This document shows positions 21,863-32,849 of a stretch of DNA of 64,000 nt, piece after piece. A program made the position numbers and the translations under genes. Below the pieces are notes generated by a model that was not told where the DNA came from, ran no database searches, and saw only the letters and a program-made list of their open reading frames with translations. The DNA lies in the NCBI RefSeq assembly GCF_016592155.1, contig NZ_AP024237.1, forward strand, positions 2,418,001-2,482,000, written 5' to 3'. The stretch's first letter is position 1. Every line of letters begins with the position of its first letter. This DNA is from Mycobacterium heckeshornense. GTDB taxonomy: Bacteria; Actinomycetota; Actinomycetes; Mycobacteriales; Mycobacteriaceae.

Positions 21863-22729
21863 TTATTTGACTGCCTGAGCGTATTGGCGTGGTTTTGGTT
21901 GTCGCAAGGCGGTGACGTCGATGCGATCCGACTGTTGCACCGACATTCGGCCGCCCACGCGTTTGATGCTGTCTACCGCACCACCGGGGATATTCATCGC
22001 TGCCGCCAGCGTTGGTGGATCACCAACGGCCAGAACCGAATACGGCGGAGACAGGGTTTTCCCGTCGATGGCCAGCGCGCCGGGAGCGCCGAGTATCCAG
22101 GTGTCGACACCGACACGCAGCGCCTGGTGCGCGTCGTTGATCTCGATGGCCTCGGCGCCGGCGGCTCGCAGCTCGTTGATCACATCGAGCATCGCCTCCG
22201 GCGCGACACCCGGACCCGGGTCGTCGATTCTGACGCTCACGCCGGGGCCGGTGGCACCGACGGTACCCGCCAGAATGGACAGTGCCGCGAGCCTGGCCCG
22301 GGCGTTGTCGATGGCGGCCTGGTTGCTACTGCCCGATGCCTGTAACGAGCTCAATGTCTGCTGCAAGTCGGTGACTTCGGTGTTCAGCGTGGCCTCACGC
22401 CGGCGCAGCGAGTCCAGCAGCACCAGCAGATCGGCAGGGCGGGCGGTTTCCAGCGAATCACCGGACTCGTTCTGGCGAACCTGGGTGACGATCGCCACGC
22501 CCAACACAAAGCACAGCAGGATCGCCAACCCGCCGAATACCAACTGTGAACGGCCCCGGCGCAATACGCCGCCAAGGTCGGATCGCCGCAGCCACCCGAG
22601 CTTGGGCCGTGGGTAGTCCGGCGGCAATTCGTGGCGTCCGTGCAGCGCGGCTGCCTCAGCCTGGGAGTCGTGGTGTTGCTCGGCGTTGCCGCCGCCACGT
22701 GCTGCCGGTTGGTCAGTCATCGCTGTCAA
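21863..22729 (-). CDS. DUF881 membrane-anchored protein (Rv1825-like)
   Basis: A 288-residue protein with an N-terminal cytoplasmic stretch, one transmembrane helix (about 58-80; LVFGGLAILLCFVLGVAIV), a coiled-coil (about 90-135) and a DUF881 domain (about 140-265; GPGVSVRIDDPGPGV, INELRAAGAEAIEINDAHQAL). It pairs with the second DUF881 protein and the small basic protein in between; such clusters in Gram-positive bacteria suggest a role near the envelope or division machinery, but no function is established. It overlaps the small basic protein gene by four bases. Confidence 0.88.
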   Translation of the reverse strand: MTAMTDQPAARGGGNAEQHHDSQAEAAALHGRHELPPDYPRPKLGWLRRSDLGGVLRRGRSQLVFGGLAILLCFVLGVAIVTQVRQNESGDSLETARPADLLVLLDSLRRREATLNTEVTDLQQTLSSLQASGSSNQAAIDNARARLAALSILAGTVGATGPGVSVRIDDPGPGVAPEAMLDVINELRAAGAEAIEINDAHQALRVGVDTWILGAPGALAIDGKTLSPPYSVLAVGDPPTLAAAMNIPGGAVDSIKRVGGRMSVQQSDRIDVTALRQPKPRQYAQAVK

Positions 22730-23058
22730 GCCCCGAACAGCCGGCGCCGCAACGCGGCGGTGTTACCGAAGATCCGGATGCCCAGCACCACGATGATCGC
22801 GGTCGACAATTGCGTTCCGACGCCAAGTTGGTCGCCGACGTAGACGATGAGCGCGGCAACGAGCACGTTGAACACAAACGACACCACGAAGACCTTCGGA
22901 TCGAAAATCCGCTCCAAATAGGCTCGCAATCCACCGAACACCGCGTCGAGCGCGGCGACCACGGCGATGGGCAGGTAGGGCTGGATGACCTCGGGCACGC
23001 TGGGGTGGAAGACCAGGCCCAGCACAATGCCCACCACGAGCGCCGCGAGGCCGATCAT
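22726..23058 (-). CDS. small basic protein family (DUF1290, Rv1824-like)
   Basis: A 110-residue membrane protein with three hydrophobic helices (about residues 2-20, 27-45, 60-90), containing PEVIQPYLPIAVVAALDAVFGGLRAYLE, the core of the sbp/DUF1290 family. It lies between two DUF881 genes, the usual arrangement. The function is unknown. Confidence 0.85.
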   Translation of the reverse strand: MIGLAALVVGIVLGLVFHPSVPEVIQPYLPIAVVAALDAVFGGLRAYLERIFDPKVFVVSFVFNVLVAALIVYVGDQLGVGTQLSTAIIVVLGIRIFGNTAALRRRLFGA

Positions 23059-23120
23059 GTCTGCCCGGCCTGTGCCGTCGCGTTTGCTGGTTTTGATGTC
23101 ATCGGAATTCCCGTCGGTGT

Positions 23121-24038
23121 TCAGGGCCCAAACTGCTTGGCGAACTTAACATCCCGCGTGGCACCGGCAGGCAGCGCCAGACCGTCGCCGACGCTGACGG
23201 CCACACCGACACCGTAAGAGACCTCCAGCAGCCGGAGCCGATGCAGACCCGGGCTGCGGTCGAAGAGCTCGCGCATGGCATGCGGCGGGCCCACTGCCAG
23301 GATCGTGTACGGCTTGGTGATCGGATTATTGTCGACGAGGATCGCGCCGCCCGCCTGTCGGACCGTGACATTGGGTCCGATCCGCACACCGCCGACCGCG
23401 ACGGCCTCCGCGCCGCTGGCCCATAACGAGTTGACCACTAGCTGCAGGTCGCGGTCGAGGATGATTTGCCGGCCGCCGGCCACCCGCTGCTTGGAGACGT
23501 CGGACAGATTCGGGCCAACACCCGGGTCGGTCACCGTCACGGTCAGACCCGGACCGATGACCGGCGTGCCGGCCGATGCCGACTCCAGCTTGTCGAGGTT
23601 ACCGAGTAGCCGCCGCCCTTGCCCGTCGGCGACCAATGCGCGCCGCTGCACATCGTCGACGTGCGCGGCGAGCGCGTCGCGGCGCGCGGTGAGCTGGTTG
23701 GTGGATGCTTCCGCCGCACGCACACTGGCGGCCAGCACCTGCTGGGCCGCGCTGACGCCGGGGGCAACCGAGCGGGCTTGCGCGACGGCGGCGGCGAACA
23801 CCGCGGCCACCAGCAACGCCGCCGCCGCTTGCCAGACCCGTCCCAAGACGCGGGCCCGGCGGGTCGGTGGCGTGGTGGCGCGGGCACGTTCGGCGGCCGC
23901 CGCAGCGTAGCCGGGATCGAGGTGCTCGGAGAGCAGCGCACGCAGTAGCGACGGCACGGGGATGAGCTGCGGTCGCCCGGCCTCGTGTGCGCTGCGGCCC
24001 GCCTCGGGGTCGTAGCCGCCCAGCGAGGGGTCACCCAT
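23121..24038 (-). CDS. DUF881 membrane-anchored protein (Rv1823-like)
   Basis: A 305-residue paralogue of the DUF881 protein above. The transmembrane helix is at about 68-88 ([17 protein letters not shown]), followed by a coiled coil (about 95-145) and the DUF881 domain (about 150-285; [42 protein letters not shown]). Its start overlaps the end of pgsA2 by eight bases, which makes a pgsA2-DUF881-sbp-DUF881 operon. Confidence 0.88.
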   Translation of the reverse strand: MGDPSLGGYDPEAGRSAHEAGRPQLIPVPSLLRALLSEHLDPGYAAAAAERARATTPPTRRARVLGRVWQAAAALLVAAVFAAAVAQARSVAPGVSAAQQVLAASVRAAEASTNQLTARRDALAAHVDDVQRRALVADGQGRRLLGNLDKLESASAGTPVIGPGLTVTVTDPGVGPNLSDVSKQRVAGGRQIILDRDLQLVVNSLWASGAEAVAVGGVRIGPNVTVRQAGGAILVDNNPITKPYTILAVGPPHAMRELFDRSPGLHRLRLLEVSYGVGVAVSVGDGLALPAGATRDVKFAKQFGP

Positions 24039-24645
24039 CGTCTGTGCTATCCGCTGACGGCGCCCGGACCCTGGGCATTCGGCGCATCACAAGCACAACC
24101 TGTACCAGATACATAACGAATGCCCACAGATACACATACAAACCCCAGATCAAAAACGCCCACCCGCACGCCAGTACCACCCGGCTCCACAACGCATGCG
24201 ACTGTCCCAGCAAAATCAGCGGAAAACCTGACATCAGGCCGAACGTCGCGGCCTTGCCGATGTAGGTCACCGGCAGCGCCGTCAGCCCGCGGCTGCGCAA
24301 CAGCGGCAGGGTCGTGGCCAGCAGCGCATCGCGTGCCAGCAGGGTGCCGATAACCCACCACGACACGATCCCGCGCAGGCCGAACGCGATCGGCACCGTC
24401 ACCATGTAAAGCCGGTCCACCGCGGGATCGAGCAACTCGCCCAACCTTGACGCCTGATTCAGTAACCGCGCGATCTTGCCGTCGGCCCAGTCGGAGCCAC
24501 CACTGAAAATCAGGATCGCCACCGCCCAGCCGTCGGCGTGCGCCACCAGCAGGACATAGAAGAACGCAGGGATCAGCGCCAGCCGGATTACGCTCAGCAC
24601 GTTGGGCACCGTCAGCACGCGGTCGCGTGCGGGCCCCGGCTTCAT
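24031..24645 (-). CDS. pgsA2: CDP-alcohol phosphatidyltransferase PgsA2
   Basis: A 204-residue integral membrane enzyme. The CDP-alcohol phosphotransferase motif D-x2-D-G-x2-A-R-x8-G-x3-D-x3-D is complete in [20 protein letters not shown] followed by LLDPAVDR. Five to six transmembrane helices are evident. It is annotated as a phosphatidylglycerophosphate or cardiolipin synthase; the exact alcohol substrate cannot be told from sequence. The ATG at 24645 gives the N-terminus [21 protein letters not shown], as in Rv1822; upstream codons do not look coding. Confidence 0.92.
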   Translation of the reverse strand: MKPGPARDRVLTVPNVLSVIRLALIPAFFYVLLVAHADGWAVAILIFSGGSDWADGKIARLLNQASRLGELLDPAVDRLYMVTVPIAFGLRGIVSWWVIGTLLARDALLATTLPLLRSRGLTALPVTYIGKAATFGLMSGFPLILLGQSHALWSRVVLACGWAFLIWGLYVYLWAFVMYLVQVVLVMRRMPRVRAPSADSTDDG

Positions 24646-24671
24646 GTGGCGTGACCTTAAGGCAACCCGGG

Positions 24672-26996
24672 CTACCGGAAGACCCCGGGCAGGCTCAGCG
24701 CGGACAGCGTGTCGTCGGCCAGCGGGTTGTCGCGGACCATGTAGGTCCACGTCGACGTCGGGCGGGCCAGCTTGGACAGATCCACGCCCGGCTCGTCCTC
24801 GATGGCCGGGGAGGTTTCGAACGTCTGCTGGGCCGCCTCGATCGCGTCGGCGGCTAACGACGCGAATGCGTCGACCGCCATCCGGTGGAACTCGTCGAGT
24901 GGATTCTGCCGGCCCAGGGCACGCAAGTGGATGCTCTCCCGAATATCGGCGAGATAGGCCAGGTGATCGGCCCAGCCGCGGTCGAGGTGATAGAGCATGA
25001 TCAGCCGGCAGATCTTTTCCAGGCGGTCTTCGGACAGCTCCTCGGCCAGCTCGGCGTAGCGCTTGGGTGACAGTTCGGCCAGTTCCTTGCGGGCGGTGTC
25101 AGTGCTGAGCAGCGCGTTGCGCCGCTCGACGATGATCGCCCGCTGCTGGGCGATCAACTGGTTGTAGCGCCACGTGTTGGCGTGGATGTCGAGAAGCTTG
25201 CCCTCGGCGACACGCTGGGCATGGTCGAGCAGGCCGGCCGCCTTGGGGCTGGTGATCCGGCCGTTCTCGTCGGTGGCCGTCGGCAGTTTGCGCTGCTCCA
25301 GGTTGGCGGTGACGACGTCGTCCTCCCAGCTGGCGAAGAACACCGACGAGCCCGGATCGCCCTGGCGGCCGGCCCGCCCCCGCAGCTGGTTGTCCAGCCG
25401 CTCGGTGTGGTGCCGGCCGGTGCCCACCACGTGCAGCCCGCCTAATTCCGCGACCCGGTCGTGGTCGGCTTCGTCGGACCCGCCGAGTCGGATGTCGGTG
25501 CCGCGCCCGGCCATCTGGGTGGACACCGTGACCGCGCCGAATTTGCCGGCCTCGGCGATCACCCGTGCCTCCTCGGCGTCGTTTTTGGCATTGAGAACCA
25601 CCGCGGGAACCCCACGGCGCAGCAGCCGTTCGTGCAGGTCCTCGGACTCGGCCACGTCGCGGGTGCCGACCAGCACCGGCTGGCCGGTCTCGTGCACCTC
25701 GATGATGTGCTCGACGATTGCGTCGTTCTTGGCGGCGGCGGTGATGTAGACCCGGTCGGCCTCGTCCTCGCGGATGTTGGGCTTGTTCGGCGGAATCGGT
25801 GATACACCAAGCTGGTAGAACTGGCGCAGCTGCTCACCGGCGGCCAGCGCGGTGCCGGTCATCCCGCACACGGTCGGGTAGCGGTTGATCAGTGCCTGCA
25901 CCGTGATCGTGTCGAGCACCTCACCGGTTTCGGTGGTTTCGATACCCTCTTTGGCCTCGACGGCGGCCTGCAGTCCGTCCGGCCAGCGCTGCAGCTGCGC
26001 GATGCGGCCCCGCGAGGCGTTGATCAGGTGCACGGCGTCGTCGCGGACGATGTAGTGCACGTCGCGCTGCAGCAGCACATGGGCGTGCAGAGCGACGTTG
26101 ACCTCGGTGAGCGTGGTGCCGACATGCTCCTCGGAGTACAGGTCGATGCCGCCCAGCGCCTTTTCGATCTTGCGGGCACCGGTCTCGGTGAGGTGGACGT
26201 TGCGGTTGTCGACGTCGGTGTCGTAGTCCTCGCCGGGCTGCAGTTCGCCGACCAGCCGGATGATTTCCAGCCGCGGGGTCTCCCGGTGCGTGGTTCCGGC
26301 CAAAACCAGCGGCACCAGCGCCTCATCGACGAGCACCGAGTCGGCCTCGTCGATCAGCGCGACGTCGGGGTCCGGCGATACCAGGTCGGCGACGTCGGTG
26401 ACCAGCTGGTCGCGCAGCACGTCGAAGCCGATCTCGTTGACCGAGGCATACGTGACGTCGCACGTGTAGGCTGCGCGGCGTTCGTCGGCGCTCGATTCAG
26501 CCGTGATCCAGCCGACAGTCAAGCCCAGCGCCCTGATCAAAGGGCCCATCCATTCGGCGTCGCGGCGAGCCAGGTAGTCGTTGATGGTGACGACGTGCAC
26601 ATGCCGGCCGGCCAGCGCATACCCCGCCGCGGCGATCGCCCCGGCCAGGGTTTTGCCCTCGCCGGTGGCCATTTCGATCACATCGCCGGCCAGCATCCGC
26701 AGCGCGCCGAACAGCTGCACGTCGAACGGGCGCAGGCCGGTGGACCGCTCGGCGGCTTCCCGGGCGATCGCCAGGAACTGCGGGATGTCGGCGGACTCGG
26801 CGAGATCGTCGAGCCTGAGCAGCTGAGCAGCCTTACGCAGTTGCTCGTCGTTGAGACCGGCGGCTTTCTCGTCGTATTCGGCCGACGCGCGGACCTGGGC
26901 CAGGGATCGGGATTGGTTCTTTTCCGTGCTGGCGCCCAGCAGCCGCCAGAATCGGCTGCTCAGGCGGCCCGGCTGAGCGGCGGTGGTCTTGGGCAC
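24672..26996 (-). CDS. secA2: accessory Sec ATPase SecA2
   Basis: A 774-residue preprotein translocase ATPase that exports a subset of proteins through SecYEG. Visible are the Walker A motif EMATGEGKT, the DEAD-like [11 protein letters not shown], the motif [24 protein letters not shown] and the helical scaffold. It is shorter than SecA1 and lacks the zinc-binding C-terminus. The GTG at 26996 ([17 protein letters not shown]) was chosen because homology begins there; the annotated M. tuberculosis protein is somewhat longer. It is followed after 26 bp by pgsA2. Confidence 0.95.
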   Translation of the reverse strand: MPKTTAAQPGRLSSRFWRLLGASTEKNQSRSLAQVRASAEYDEKAAGLNDEQLRKAAQLLRLDDLAESADIPQFLAIAREAAERSTGLRPFDVQLFGALRMLAGDVIEMATGEGKTLAGAIAAAGYALAGRHVHVVTINDYLARRDAEWMGPLIRALGLTVGWITAESSADERRAAYTCDVTYASVNEIGFDVLRDQLVTDVADLVSPDPDVALIDEADSVLVDEALVPLVLAGTTHRETPRLEIIRLVGELQPGEDYDTDVDNRNVHLTETGARKIEKALGGIDLYSEEHVGTTLTEVNVALHAHVLLQRDVHYIVRDDAVHLINASRGRIAQLQRWPDGLQAAVEAKEGIETTETGEVLDTITVQALINRYPTVCGMTGTALAAGEQLRQFYQLGVSPIPPNKPNIREDEADRVYITAAAKNDAIVEHIIEVHETGQPVLVGTRDVAESEDLHERLLRRGVPAVVLNAKNDAEEARVIAEAGKFGAVTVSTQMAGRGTDIRLGGSDEADHDRVAELGGLHVVGTGRHHTERLDNQLRGRAGRQGDPGSSVFFASWEDDVVTANLEQRKLPTATDENGRITSPKAAGLLDHAQRVAEGKLLDIHANTWRYNQLIAQQRAIIVERRNALLSTDTARKELAELSPKRYAELAEELSEDRLEKICRLIMLYHLDRGWADHLAYLADIRESIHLRALGRQNPLDEFHRMAVDAFASLAADAIEAAQQTFETSPAIEDEPGVDLSKLARPTSTWTYMVRDNPLADDTLSALSLPGVFR

Positions 26997-27101
26997 AGAA
27001 CAACGGTACGCGCGACGTCGCCAGGGTGAGCGGGCGCGTCTGCACGCGACACGCCGGTCGCTGGCGGGCAATTGCGCCCGCTCGCGGCCAAAAACCAGCG
27101 G

Positions 27102-28739
27102 TCAGGCCAAATTCGATCGACGGGGGTAGGCGACCGTGGGATCGGTGAGGACGTTGACCACGGCGGGCAGCCCGCAGCCGAACGCACGTTCCAGAGCCGG
27201 GCGCAGCTCGTCGGGCGTCGACACCAACTCTCCGTGGCCGCCCAGCACGCGGGCCATCTCGTCATAGCGAGTGCCCGGCCGAAGTTTAGCCACCACCGAA
27301 TAGCCGTACAGGGCCTCCATGGGGTGTTTTTCCAACGCCCAGATCCCGTTGTTGCCGACCACCGAGACGACCGGCACACCGTGACGAACCAGGGTGTCCC
27401 ACTCCATGCCGGAAAACCCGAACGCACCGTCGCCTTGCAACAGCACCACCTGACGCTCCGGCCGGGCCAGCTTGGCGGCCAGCGCGTAGCCCGGGCCTGA
27501 GCCAAGGCAGCCGAACGGGCCGCTGTCGAGCCAGGCACCCGGGACATAGCTGTCGATCATCCGGCCGCCGTAGGAGCCGAAGTCGCCGGCGTCGATCACG
27601 ACGATCGCGTCACGGTCCAATAGCGACGCCAGCTCGGCATACACCCGCATCGGGTGCAAGGGCACCCGGTCGTCGGCCAGCTCGGCGCGTTCAAGGTCAC
27701 GCGCAGCGGATTCCGCCGTCCGCAGCAGACCAATCCAGTCCTCGTGCTCATGCCCGCTCGCTTCGGCAAGTGCCGTCATGGTGGCCGCCAGGTCGCCGTA
27801 GAGCCCGGCTGCGATCGGACGCGAATGCTCGCGGTCCGGTTGGACGCGGTCAGCCACAATGAGCTGGGTCTGCGGCCCGAACACCGCGCCGAAACCCAGC
27901 CGAAAATCCATCGGCACCCCGACGACCACCGCAACGTCGGCTTCTCCCAACGCTTTTGAACGCACTCGCGAGAACGCCAGCGGGTGGTCGGCGGGCACCG
28001 CGCCGCGCGCCATCCCGTTCATCAGCACCGGTATGCGCCGCTCCTCAGCCAGACGCAGCAGCGCGGCCTCGGCGTGGCCCCACCACACGTTGGTGCCTGC
28101 CATGATCACCGGGCGCTGCGCTTGAGCCAGCAGGCGGGCGGCGCGGTCCAGTGCGTCACCGTCCGGCGGCGACGGCGCCGGAAGGTCGGTCAGCGCGCCG
28201 GGGCCGCCGTCGTCGTCGCACGGCGAAAACACGTGGTCCATCGGGAAATCGACGAATGCCACACCTGAGGGGGCGGCCAGCGTTGCGCGCAGCGCGTCGT
28301 CGACGAGTCGTCCGCAGTCGTCGGCGGACTTCGCGGTGGCGGCAAACTTGGCCAGTGGCGCCACGAACGGCACATGGTCGATCTCCTGCAATGACCCCAT
28401 GCCCCACCGCGCCGCCGGCGCTCGCCCGCCCAGCACCAACAGCGGCGACTGGTTTTGCTGCGCGGCCGCCATCGCACTCATCCCGTTGGTGACGCCGGGA
28501 CCGGCGGTCAACGCTGCCACTCCCGGTACCCGGGTCACTTTCGACCAGCCCTCGGCGGCGAACGCGGCGGTTTGTTCGTGACGGGTGTCGATGAGCCGAA
28601 TTCCCTCGCTGTGACAGCCGTCGTAGATGGAAAACAAGTGCCCACCGGACAGGGTGAACATCGTGTCGATCCCGCTGGCCCGCAACCGGCGGGCAATGAG
28701 CCGGCCGGCATGCACGGTAGTCGGCGCGTCGCTACTCAC
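27102..28739 (-). CDS. ilvG: acetolactate-synthase-like thiamine diphosphate enzyme
   Basis: A 545-residue protein with the three domains of the TPP family: N-terminal pyrimidine-binding (Glu in [14 protein letters not shown]), a central domain and the C-terminal pyrophosphate-binding motif [15 protein letters not shown] ending in VVGNN. It corresponds to Rv1820. True acetohydroxyacid synthase activity is not certain from sequence; related enzymes act on oxalyl-CoA or other 2-oxo acids. A GTG starts the gene, and bacA begins 64 bp away in the opposite direction, so the two share a divergent promoter region. Confidence 0.88.
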   Translation of the reverse strand: MSSDAPTTVHAGRLIARRLRASGIDTMFTLSGGHLFSIYDGCHSEGIRLIDTRHEQTAAFAAEGWSKVTRVPGVAALTAGPGVTNGMSAMAAAQQNQSPLLVLGGRAPAARWGMGSLQEIDHVPFVAPLAKFAATAKSADDCGRLVDDALRATLAAPSGVAFVDFPMDHVFSPCDDDGGPGALTDLPAPSPPDGDALDRAARLLAQAQRPVIMAGTNVWWGHAEAALLRLAEERRIPVLMNGMARGAVPADHPLAFSRVRSKALGEADVAVVVGVPMDFRLGFGAVFGPQTQLIVADRVQPDREHSRPIAAGLYGDLAATMTALAEASGHEHEDWIGLLRTAESAARDLERAELADDRVPLHPMRVYAELASLLDRDAIVVIDAGDFGSYGGRMIDSYVPGAWLDSGPFGCLGSGPGYALAAKLARPERQVVLLQGDGAFGFSGMEWDTLVRHGVPVVSVVGNNGIWALEKHPMEALYGYSVVAKLRPGTRYDEMARVLGGHGELVSTPDELRPALERAFGCGLPAVVNVLTDPTVAYPRRSNLA

Positions 28740-28803
28740 CCGGCGAGCCTAACCGTAGCTCCGGTAACTTCGCGGGAAAGTTTCGTCGAGCAGAGGTCGG
28801 ATC

Positions 28804-30717
28804 GTGGAACTGTTCAAGCCCTCCATTGATTGGGGTCATGCCCTGGTGGACTCGATGTCCTGGGTGGCGGAGGCGTGGGCGGTCAGCGCGGTGTGTGTGA
28901 TCGTCGTGCTGGTGGTCCTGCGGTTTGTCACCCCGTGGGGTCACCAGTTCTGGCGCATCACCGGTGACTATTTCACCGGCCGGCACAGCATTCGGGTCTG
29001 GCTGATGCTGGGCGTGCTGCTGCTGTCGGTCGTGCTTGCCGTGCGCCTCAACGTGCTGTTCAGCTACCAGGCCAACGACCTGAACTCATCGGTCCAGACC
29101 GCTGTACAAGGCATGGCAACCGGTAATCAGGCGGTGAAACGCTCTGGGGTGCATGGCTTTTGGATGTCCATCCTAGTGTTCAGCGTGATGGCGGTGCTGC
29201 ACGTGCTGCGGATCATGCTCGATATCTACCTGACCCAGCGCTTTATCGTGGCTTGGCGAGTCTGGCTCACCGACCGGCTGACCGGCGACTGGCTAGGCGG
29301 GCGGTCTTACTACCGGGGCCGCTTCATCGACGCCACCATCGACAACCCCGACCAGCGCATCCAGCAAGACATCGACGTGTTCACCGCCGGGGTCGGGGCT
29401 ACCCCCAACGTGCCATCGAACGGCAGCACCAACACCCTGCTGTTCGGGGCGGTTGACTCGGTGCTGTCGGTGTTTTCCTTCACCGCCATTTTGTGGAACT
29501 TATCCGGCCCGCTGACCGTGTTCGGCGTGCACATACCCAAAGCCATGTTCTGGGTGCTCATCTTCTATGTGTTCGCGGTGACCGTCATCGCATTCCGGAT
29601 CGGGCGCCCACTGATCTGGCTCAGCTTCCGCAACGAGCTCACCAACGCCGCGTTCCGCTACGCGCTGGTGCGCGTGCGAGACGCCGCCGAGGCGGTCGGG
29701 TTCTACCGCGGTGAGCGCGCCGAGCGGGTGCAGCTCGGCCAGCGGTTCCGGCCCATCATCGACAACTACCTGCGATTCATCAACCGCACCATCGGCTTTT
29801 CCGGATGGAATCTGTCGGTGAGCCAGGCGATTGTGCCGCTGCCTTGGGTGCTACAAGCGCCGAGGCTGTTCTCCGGACAGATCAAGTTTGGTGACGTCAC
29901 ACAGACCGCGACGGCATTCAGCAGCATCCACGACGGCCTGTCCTTCTTCCGCAACGCCTACGACTCGTTCGCCAGCTACCGAGCCGCGATCATCCGGCTC
30001 AACGGCCTGGTCGAGGCCGACCAACAAGCCCGTGAGCTGCCCGAGATCCTTACCACACCCAGCACCGACGACGGCGTCGACATCGAGGGCGTCGAGGTGC
30101 GCACGCCGGAGGGAGACCAGCTCATCGATTGCCTCGACGTGCACCTGTCGGCCGGTGAGGCGTTGGTGATCACCGGGCCGTCCGGAAGCGGTAAGACGAC
30201 GCTGCTGCGCAGTCTTGCCGAGTTGTGGCCTTACGCCTCGGGGACGTTGCGGCGGCCTGATGCCGCTGACGAGACGATGTTCCTCTCACAGTTGCCGTAT
30301 GTGCCGCTGGGCGATCTGCGTGCGGTGGTGTCCTATCCCGCCTCGCCGGGTGACATTCCCGACAGCGCGCTGCGCGACGTGTTGGTGAAAGTGGTCCTGC
30401 CGCACCTGGTCGACCGCCTCGACGAAGAGCAGGACTGGGCGAAGGTGCTCTCCCCCGGCGAACAACAGCGTGTGGCCTTCGCCCGGGTGCTGTTAACCAA
30501 GCCCAAGGCGGTGTTCCTCGACGAGGCCACGTCGGCGATCGATGAGGGACTGGAGTTGGCGCTTTATCAGCTGCTGCGCAACGAGTTGCCGGACACCATT
30601 GTGGTCAGCGTCAGTCACCGCAGCACTGTCGAGCCGTATCACGATCATCGCCTGCAGCTGCTCGGCGAAGGCCGCTGGCGCCTGAGCCGGGTCGAGGAGG
30701 AGCCGGCGCCGGTCTAG
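28804..30717 (+). CDS. bacA: BacA/SbmA-type ABC transporter (Rv1819c-like)
   Basis: A 637-residue fusion of an SbmA/BacA membrane domain with six helices (about residues 1-360) and an ABC ATPase (about 400-630). The ATPase has Walker [15 protein letters not shown], signature [16 protein letters not shown] and Walker [14 protein letters not shown]. The M. tuberculosis homologue imports cobalamin and peptides such as bleomycin through a large aqueous cavity. The start is GTG. PE_PGRS33, adjacent in M. tuberculosis, is missing. Confidence 0.94.
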   Translation: MELFKPSIDWGHALVDSMSWVAEAWAVSAVCVIVVLVVLRFVTPWGHQFWRITGDYFTGRHSIRVWLMLGVLLLSVVLAVRLNVLFSYQANDLNSSVQTAVQGMATGNQAVKRSGVHGFWMSILVFSVMAVLHVLRIMLDIYLTQRFIVAWRVWLTDRLTGDWLGGRSYYRGRFIDATIDNPDQRIQQDIDVFTAGVGATPNVPSNGSTNTLLFGAVDSVLSVFSFTAILWNLSGPLTVFGVHIPKAMFWVLIFYVFAVTVIAFRIGRPLIWLSFRNELTNAAFRYALVRVRDAAEAVGFYRGERAERVQLGQRFRPIIDNYLRFINRTIGFSGWNLSVSQAIVPLPWVLQAPRLFSGQIKFGDVTQTATAFSSIHDGLSFFRNAYDSFASYRAAIIRLNGLVEADQQARELPEILTTPSTDDGVDIEGVEVRTPEGDQLIDCLDVHLSAGEALVITGPSGSGKTTLLRSLAELWPYASGTLRRPDAADETMFLSQLPYVPLGDLRAVVSYPASPGDIPDSALRDVLVKVVLPHLVDRLDEEQDWAKVLSPGEQQRVAFARVLLTKPKAVFLDEATSAIDEGLELALYQLLRNELPDTIVVSVSHRSTVEPYHDHRLQLLGEGRWRLSRVEEEPAPV

Positions 30718-30741
30718 CCGCGGCGCCGGGTCGCCGCATCA

Positions 30742-30805
30742 GCGCGAGCAGACGCAAAATCGCCCTAAACCGCCTGTCGCAGCGCGATTTTACGTCTGCT
30801 CGCGC
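30742..30805. terminator. bidirectional hairpin between bacA and the flavoprotein gene
   Basis: A 22-bp inverted repeat: GCGCGAGCAGACGCAAAATCGC at 30742-30763 and its complement, with one mismatch, at 30784-30805, around a 20-nt loop. It lies between two convergent genes. The right arm contains the TAA stop codon (30790-30792) and the last codons of the flavoprotein gene. Confidence 0.65.
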
Positions 30806-32256
30806 GCGGCCGCCGCAGCATGGGCGCCCGCGCGGCGGCCGAAGAACGACCCCTCACCAAGCTGGGTGCCGCTGGCGTATCCCTTGCCGTCCTGGGCGAT
30901 ATTGGATGCGCACGCTCCGACCGCGTATAAACCGGGGATGACGGTGTCGTCATCGCGCAGCACCTGACCATCGACCGACGTCGACAGCCCGCCGAGGGTG
31001 AACCCGGCATACATCGCCTTGCCCAGCGACAGGTCGAACGCCCCCCACGGCCCTTTGTCTTGCGGGGCAAGGAATTCCGGCTGCTTGTGAAAGTCCGGAT
31101 CTTCACCGCGAGCCGCGAACTCGTTGTAGCGCTCCAGCGTCGCAACCAGATTGCCCTCCGGGATGCCCAACGCGGCTTCCATCTCGGCCACGGTCTCCCA
31201 GCCGTCGATCAACGGCACCAGCGGTACGTGCGGACGCTGCAGGTGCGCCTCGTCGACGATCAGGAACGCCACGCTGTCGGGCTGGTCCATCACGAAACCC
31301 GAAGTGCGCGAATGGTAGGAGTCTTCGGCGACGAACCGCTTGCCGAACTTGTTGACGATGATGCCGGTCAGCAGGATCGCCGGCGGGTACGCCGGCGCCG
31401 TGATGAAGACCTGCTCCATGTGCTCGGTGGCGCCACCGACCGACATCCCTAGTCGGATACCCAGGCCGTCGTCGTAGGTATTACCCAGCACGAACGGCTT
31501 TTCGGCCAGCTTCGGCGTGTAGGCCGCCACCATCGCCTTGTTCATCACAAAGCCACCCGCGGCGATGATCACCGACTTCGCCTTAACCGCACCGGTTTCG
31601 GTGAAATGCTTCCACACCACGCCGGTCACCGCGCCCGAGCCGTCCACGACCAATTGCGTCGCGCCGGTCTCGTAGCGAATCTCTACACCGAGGCTCTCGG
31701 CGCGTTTGAGCAGCAGGTCGATCACCAGCTTGGCACCCTCGGTGTCACCGGGCACCGGCACCTTGTGGCCGCGCGGCGCCGGTACCGCTCTTTCGAAGAA
31801 CGGCCACACCTTTTCGTTGCCGGTGTACATCAACCCTTCGGTGTTGGGCTGGATCACCGCCTTTTCCGGATAGAAGCTGCGTTCGAACTGAAAACCCAGA
31901 CCTTCCAACCAGTTGAAGTGCTCGACCGAGCCGTCGCAATAGGCGCGAATCTTCTCGTAATCAGGGTCGCGCGACACCGCGACAAGATATTTGTACATCT
32001 CGTCCGGCGAATCCGGATGCCCGGTCGCCTGTTGCACCGCGGTCCCGCCGCCGAGGTAGAAGTGTCCGCCGGCCATGGCGGTGGTCCCGCCGGCTGCCGC
32101 GGCCCGCTCCAACACCAGCACCCGGGCGCCGGCGGCCGCCGCGCTCACCGCCGCGCAGCCACCGGCGATGCCGAAACCGATCACCACCACGTCGACGTCA
32201 TCCGACCACGAGGTCACCTCGTTCGCGTTGACCGCTGCCGGGATTTGGGTGCTCAT
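30790..32256 (-). CDS. FAD-dependent fumarate-reductase/ketosteroid-dehydrogenase-like flavoprotein (Rv1817-like)
   Basis: A 488-residue flavoprotein. The dinucleotide-binding fingerprint VVVIGFGIAGGCAAVSAAAAG is at residues 24-44 and is followed by GTTAMAGGHFYLGGG. The C-terminal FAD contact GLYAVGACASN and the ending KGYASGTQLGEGSFFGRRAG match the FAD_binding_2 family. Members include fumarate reductases and 3-ketosteroid delta-1-dehydrogenases; the substrate is not known. It overlaps the upstream VOC gene by four bases (ATGA), implying coupled translation, and ends inside a terminator hairpin. Confidence 0.88.
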   Translation of the reverse strand: MSTQIPAAVNANEVTSWSDDVDVVVIGFGIAGGCAAVSAAAAGARVLVLERAAAAGGTTAMAGGHFYLGGGTAVQQATGHPDSPDEMYKYLVAVSRDPDYEKIRAYCDGSVEHFNWLEGLGFQFERSFYPEKAVIQPNTEGLMYTGNEKVWPFFERAVPAPRGHKVPVPGDTEGAKLVIDLLLKRAESLGVEIRYETGATQLVVDGSGAVTGVVWKHFTETGAVKAKSVIIAAGGFVMNKAMVAAYTPKLAEKPFVLGNTYDDGLGIRLGMSVGGATEHMEQVFITAPAYPPAILLTGIIVNKFGKRFVAEDSYHSRTSGFVMDQPDSVAFLIVDEAHLQRPHVPLVPLIDGWETVAEMEAALGIPEGNLVATLERYNEFAARGEDPDFHKQPEFLAPQDKGPWGAFDLSLGKAMYAGFTLGGLSTSVDGQVLRDDDTVIPGLYAVGACASNIAQDGKGYASGTQLGEGSFFGRRAGAHAAAAAREQT

Positions 32257-32759
32257 TGGCGCCGCTGCTCCTGTTTCACGTAGTCGAAAAACGCCCGGAT
32301 CTCCTCGGAAACATGCGCGATCTCCACGAACGGCACGCCCGCGTGCGGCGCCGATACGTAGGCGAACCGCATCCCGCCGGGCATTAACCCCTCTTGTGCG
32401 ACGGCCGCCCCGTGCGCGGTGGCCGCGTCGACCATCGCGTCGAACTGGGCGGGGGTTTTCGCCTCGACGCAGACGTGGTGCAGGCCCGGTCCGCTGTCCC
32501 GCAAAAAGTCACTATAGATGTTCGGCCCGCGGACTGGCTCGAGCAGTTCCACCTGCATGTCACCGAGATAGCTCAGCGAGATGTTGGCGACGAAGTCGGC
32601 GGGCTGCCCGCGGTAGCGGCAGCTGTCCGACGCGAAATGCACCTCGGGCAGCCGAACCCATTTGCGGACACCTAACATGCCGGTAAGGGCCTTTTCCGTG
32701 GCATCCAAGTCGGCGGTAACCCAGGCGATCTGTACTGGCGATCCGGCGTGCAGGCTCAT
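32253..32759 (-). CDS. VOC/glyoxalase-fold protein
   Basis: A 168-residue vicinal-oxygen-chelate protein with two beta-alpha-beta-beta-beta halves: QIAWVTADLDATEKAL at the N-terminus and LHHVCVEAKTPAQFDAMVDA in the middle, with GGMRFAYVSAPHAGVPFVEI near the end. The His and Glu residues suit metal binding. It is translationally coupled to the flavoprotein gene downstream and may act on the same substrate, possibly a steroid or ring-cleavage product; that is inference. No equivalent sits at this place in M. tuberculosis. The ATG at 32759 fits the fold start. Confidence 0.8.
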   Translation of the reverse strand: MSLHAGSPVQIAWVTADLDATEKALTGMLGVRKWVRLPEVHFASDSCRYRGQPADFVANISLSYLGDMQVELLEPVRGPNIYSDFLRDSGPGLHHVCVEAKTPAQFDAMVDAATAHGAAVAQEGLMPGGMRFAYVSAPHAGVPFVEIAHVSEEIRAFFDYVKQEQRRQ

Positions 32760-32849
32760 CGACTGGCAGGATAGCCCAGTCCGGCGCCCCGCAGACATTC
32801 GTTGCCGCAGGCGGCCGCCCGCGGCATTCCCAATGCCGATGAACAAGTT

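Noticed and set aside
22546..23217. 223-codon plus-strand frame across the DUF881/small-basic-protein genes
   Set aside because: It crosses the boundary of two well-supported minus-strand genes and shows no protein-like pattern.
26028..27029. 333-codon plus-strand frame opposite secA2
   Set aside because: Antisense shadow of secA2 without recognisable domains or a ribosome-binding site.
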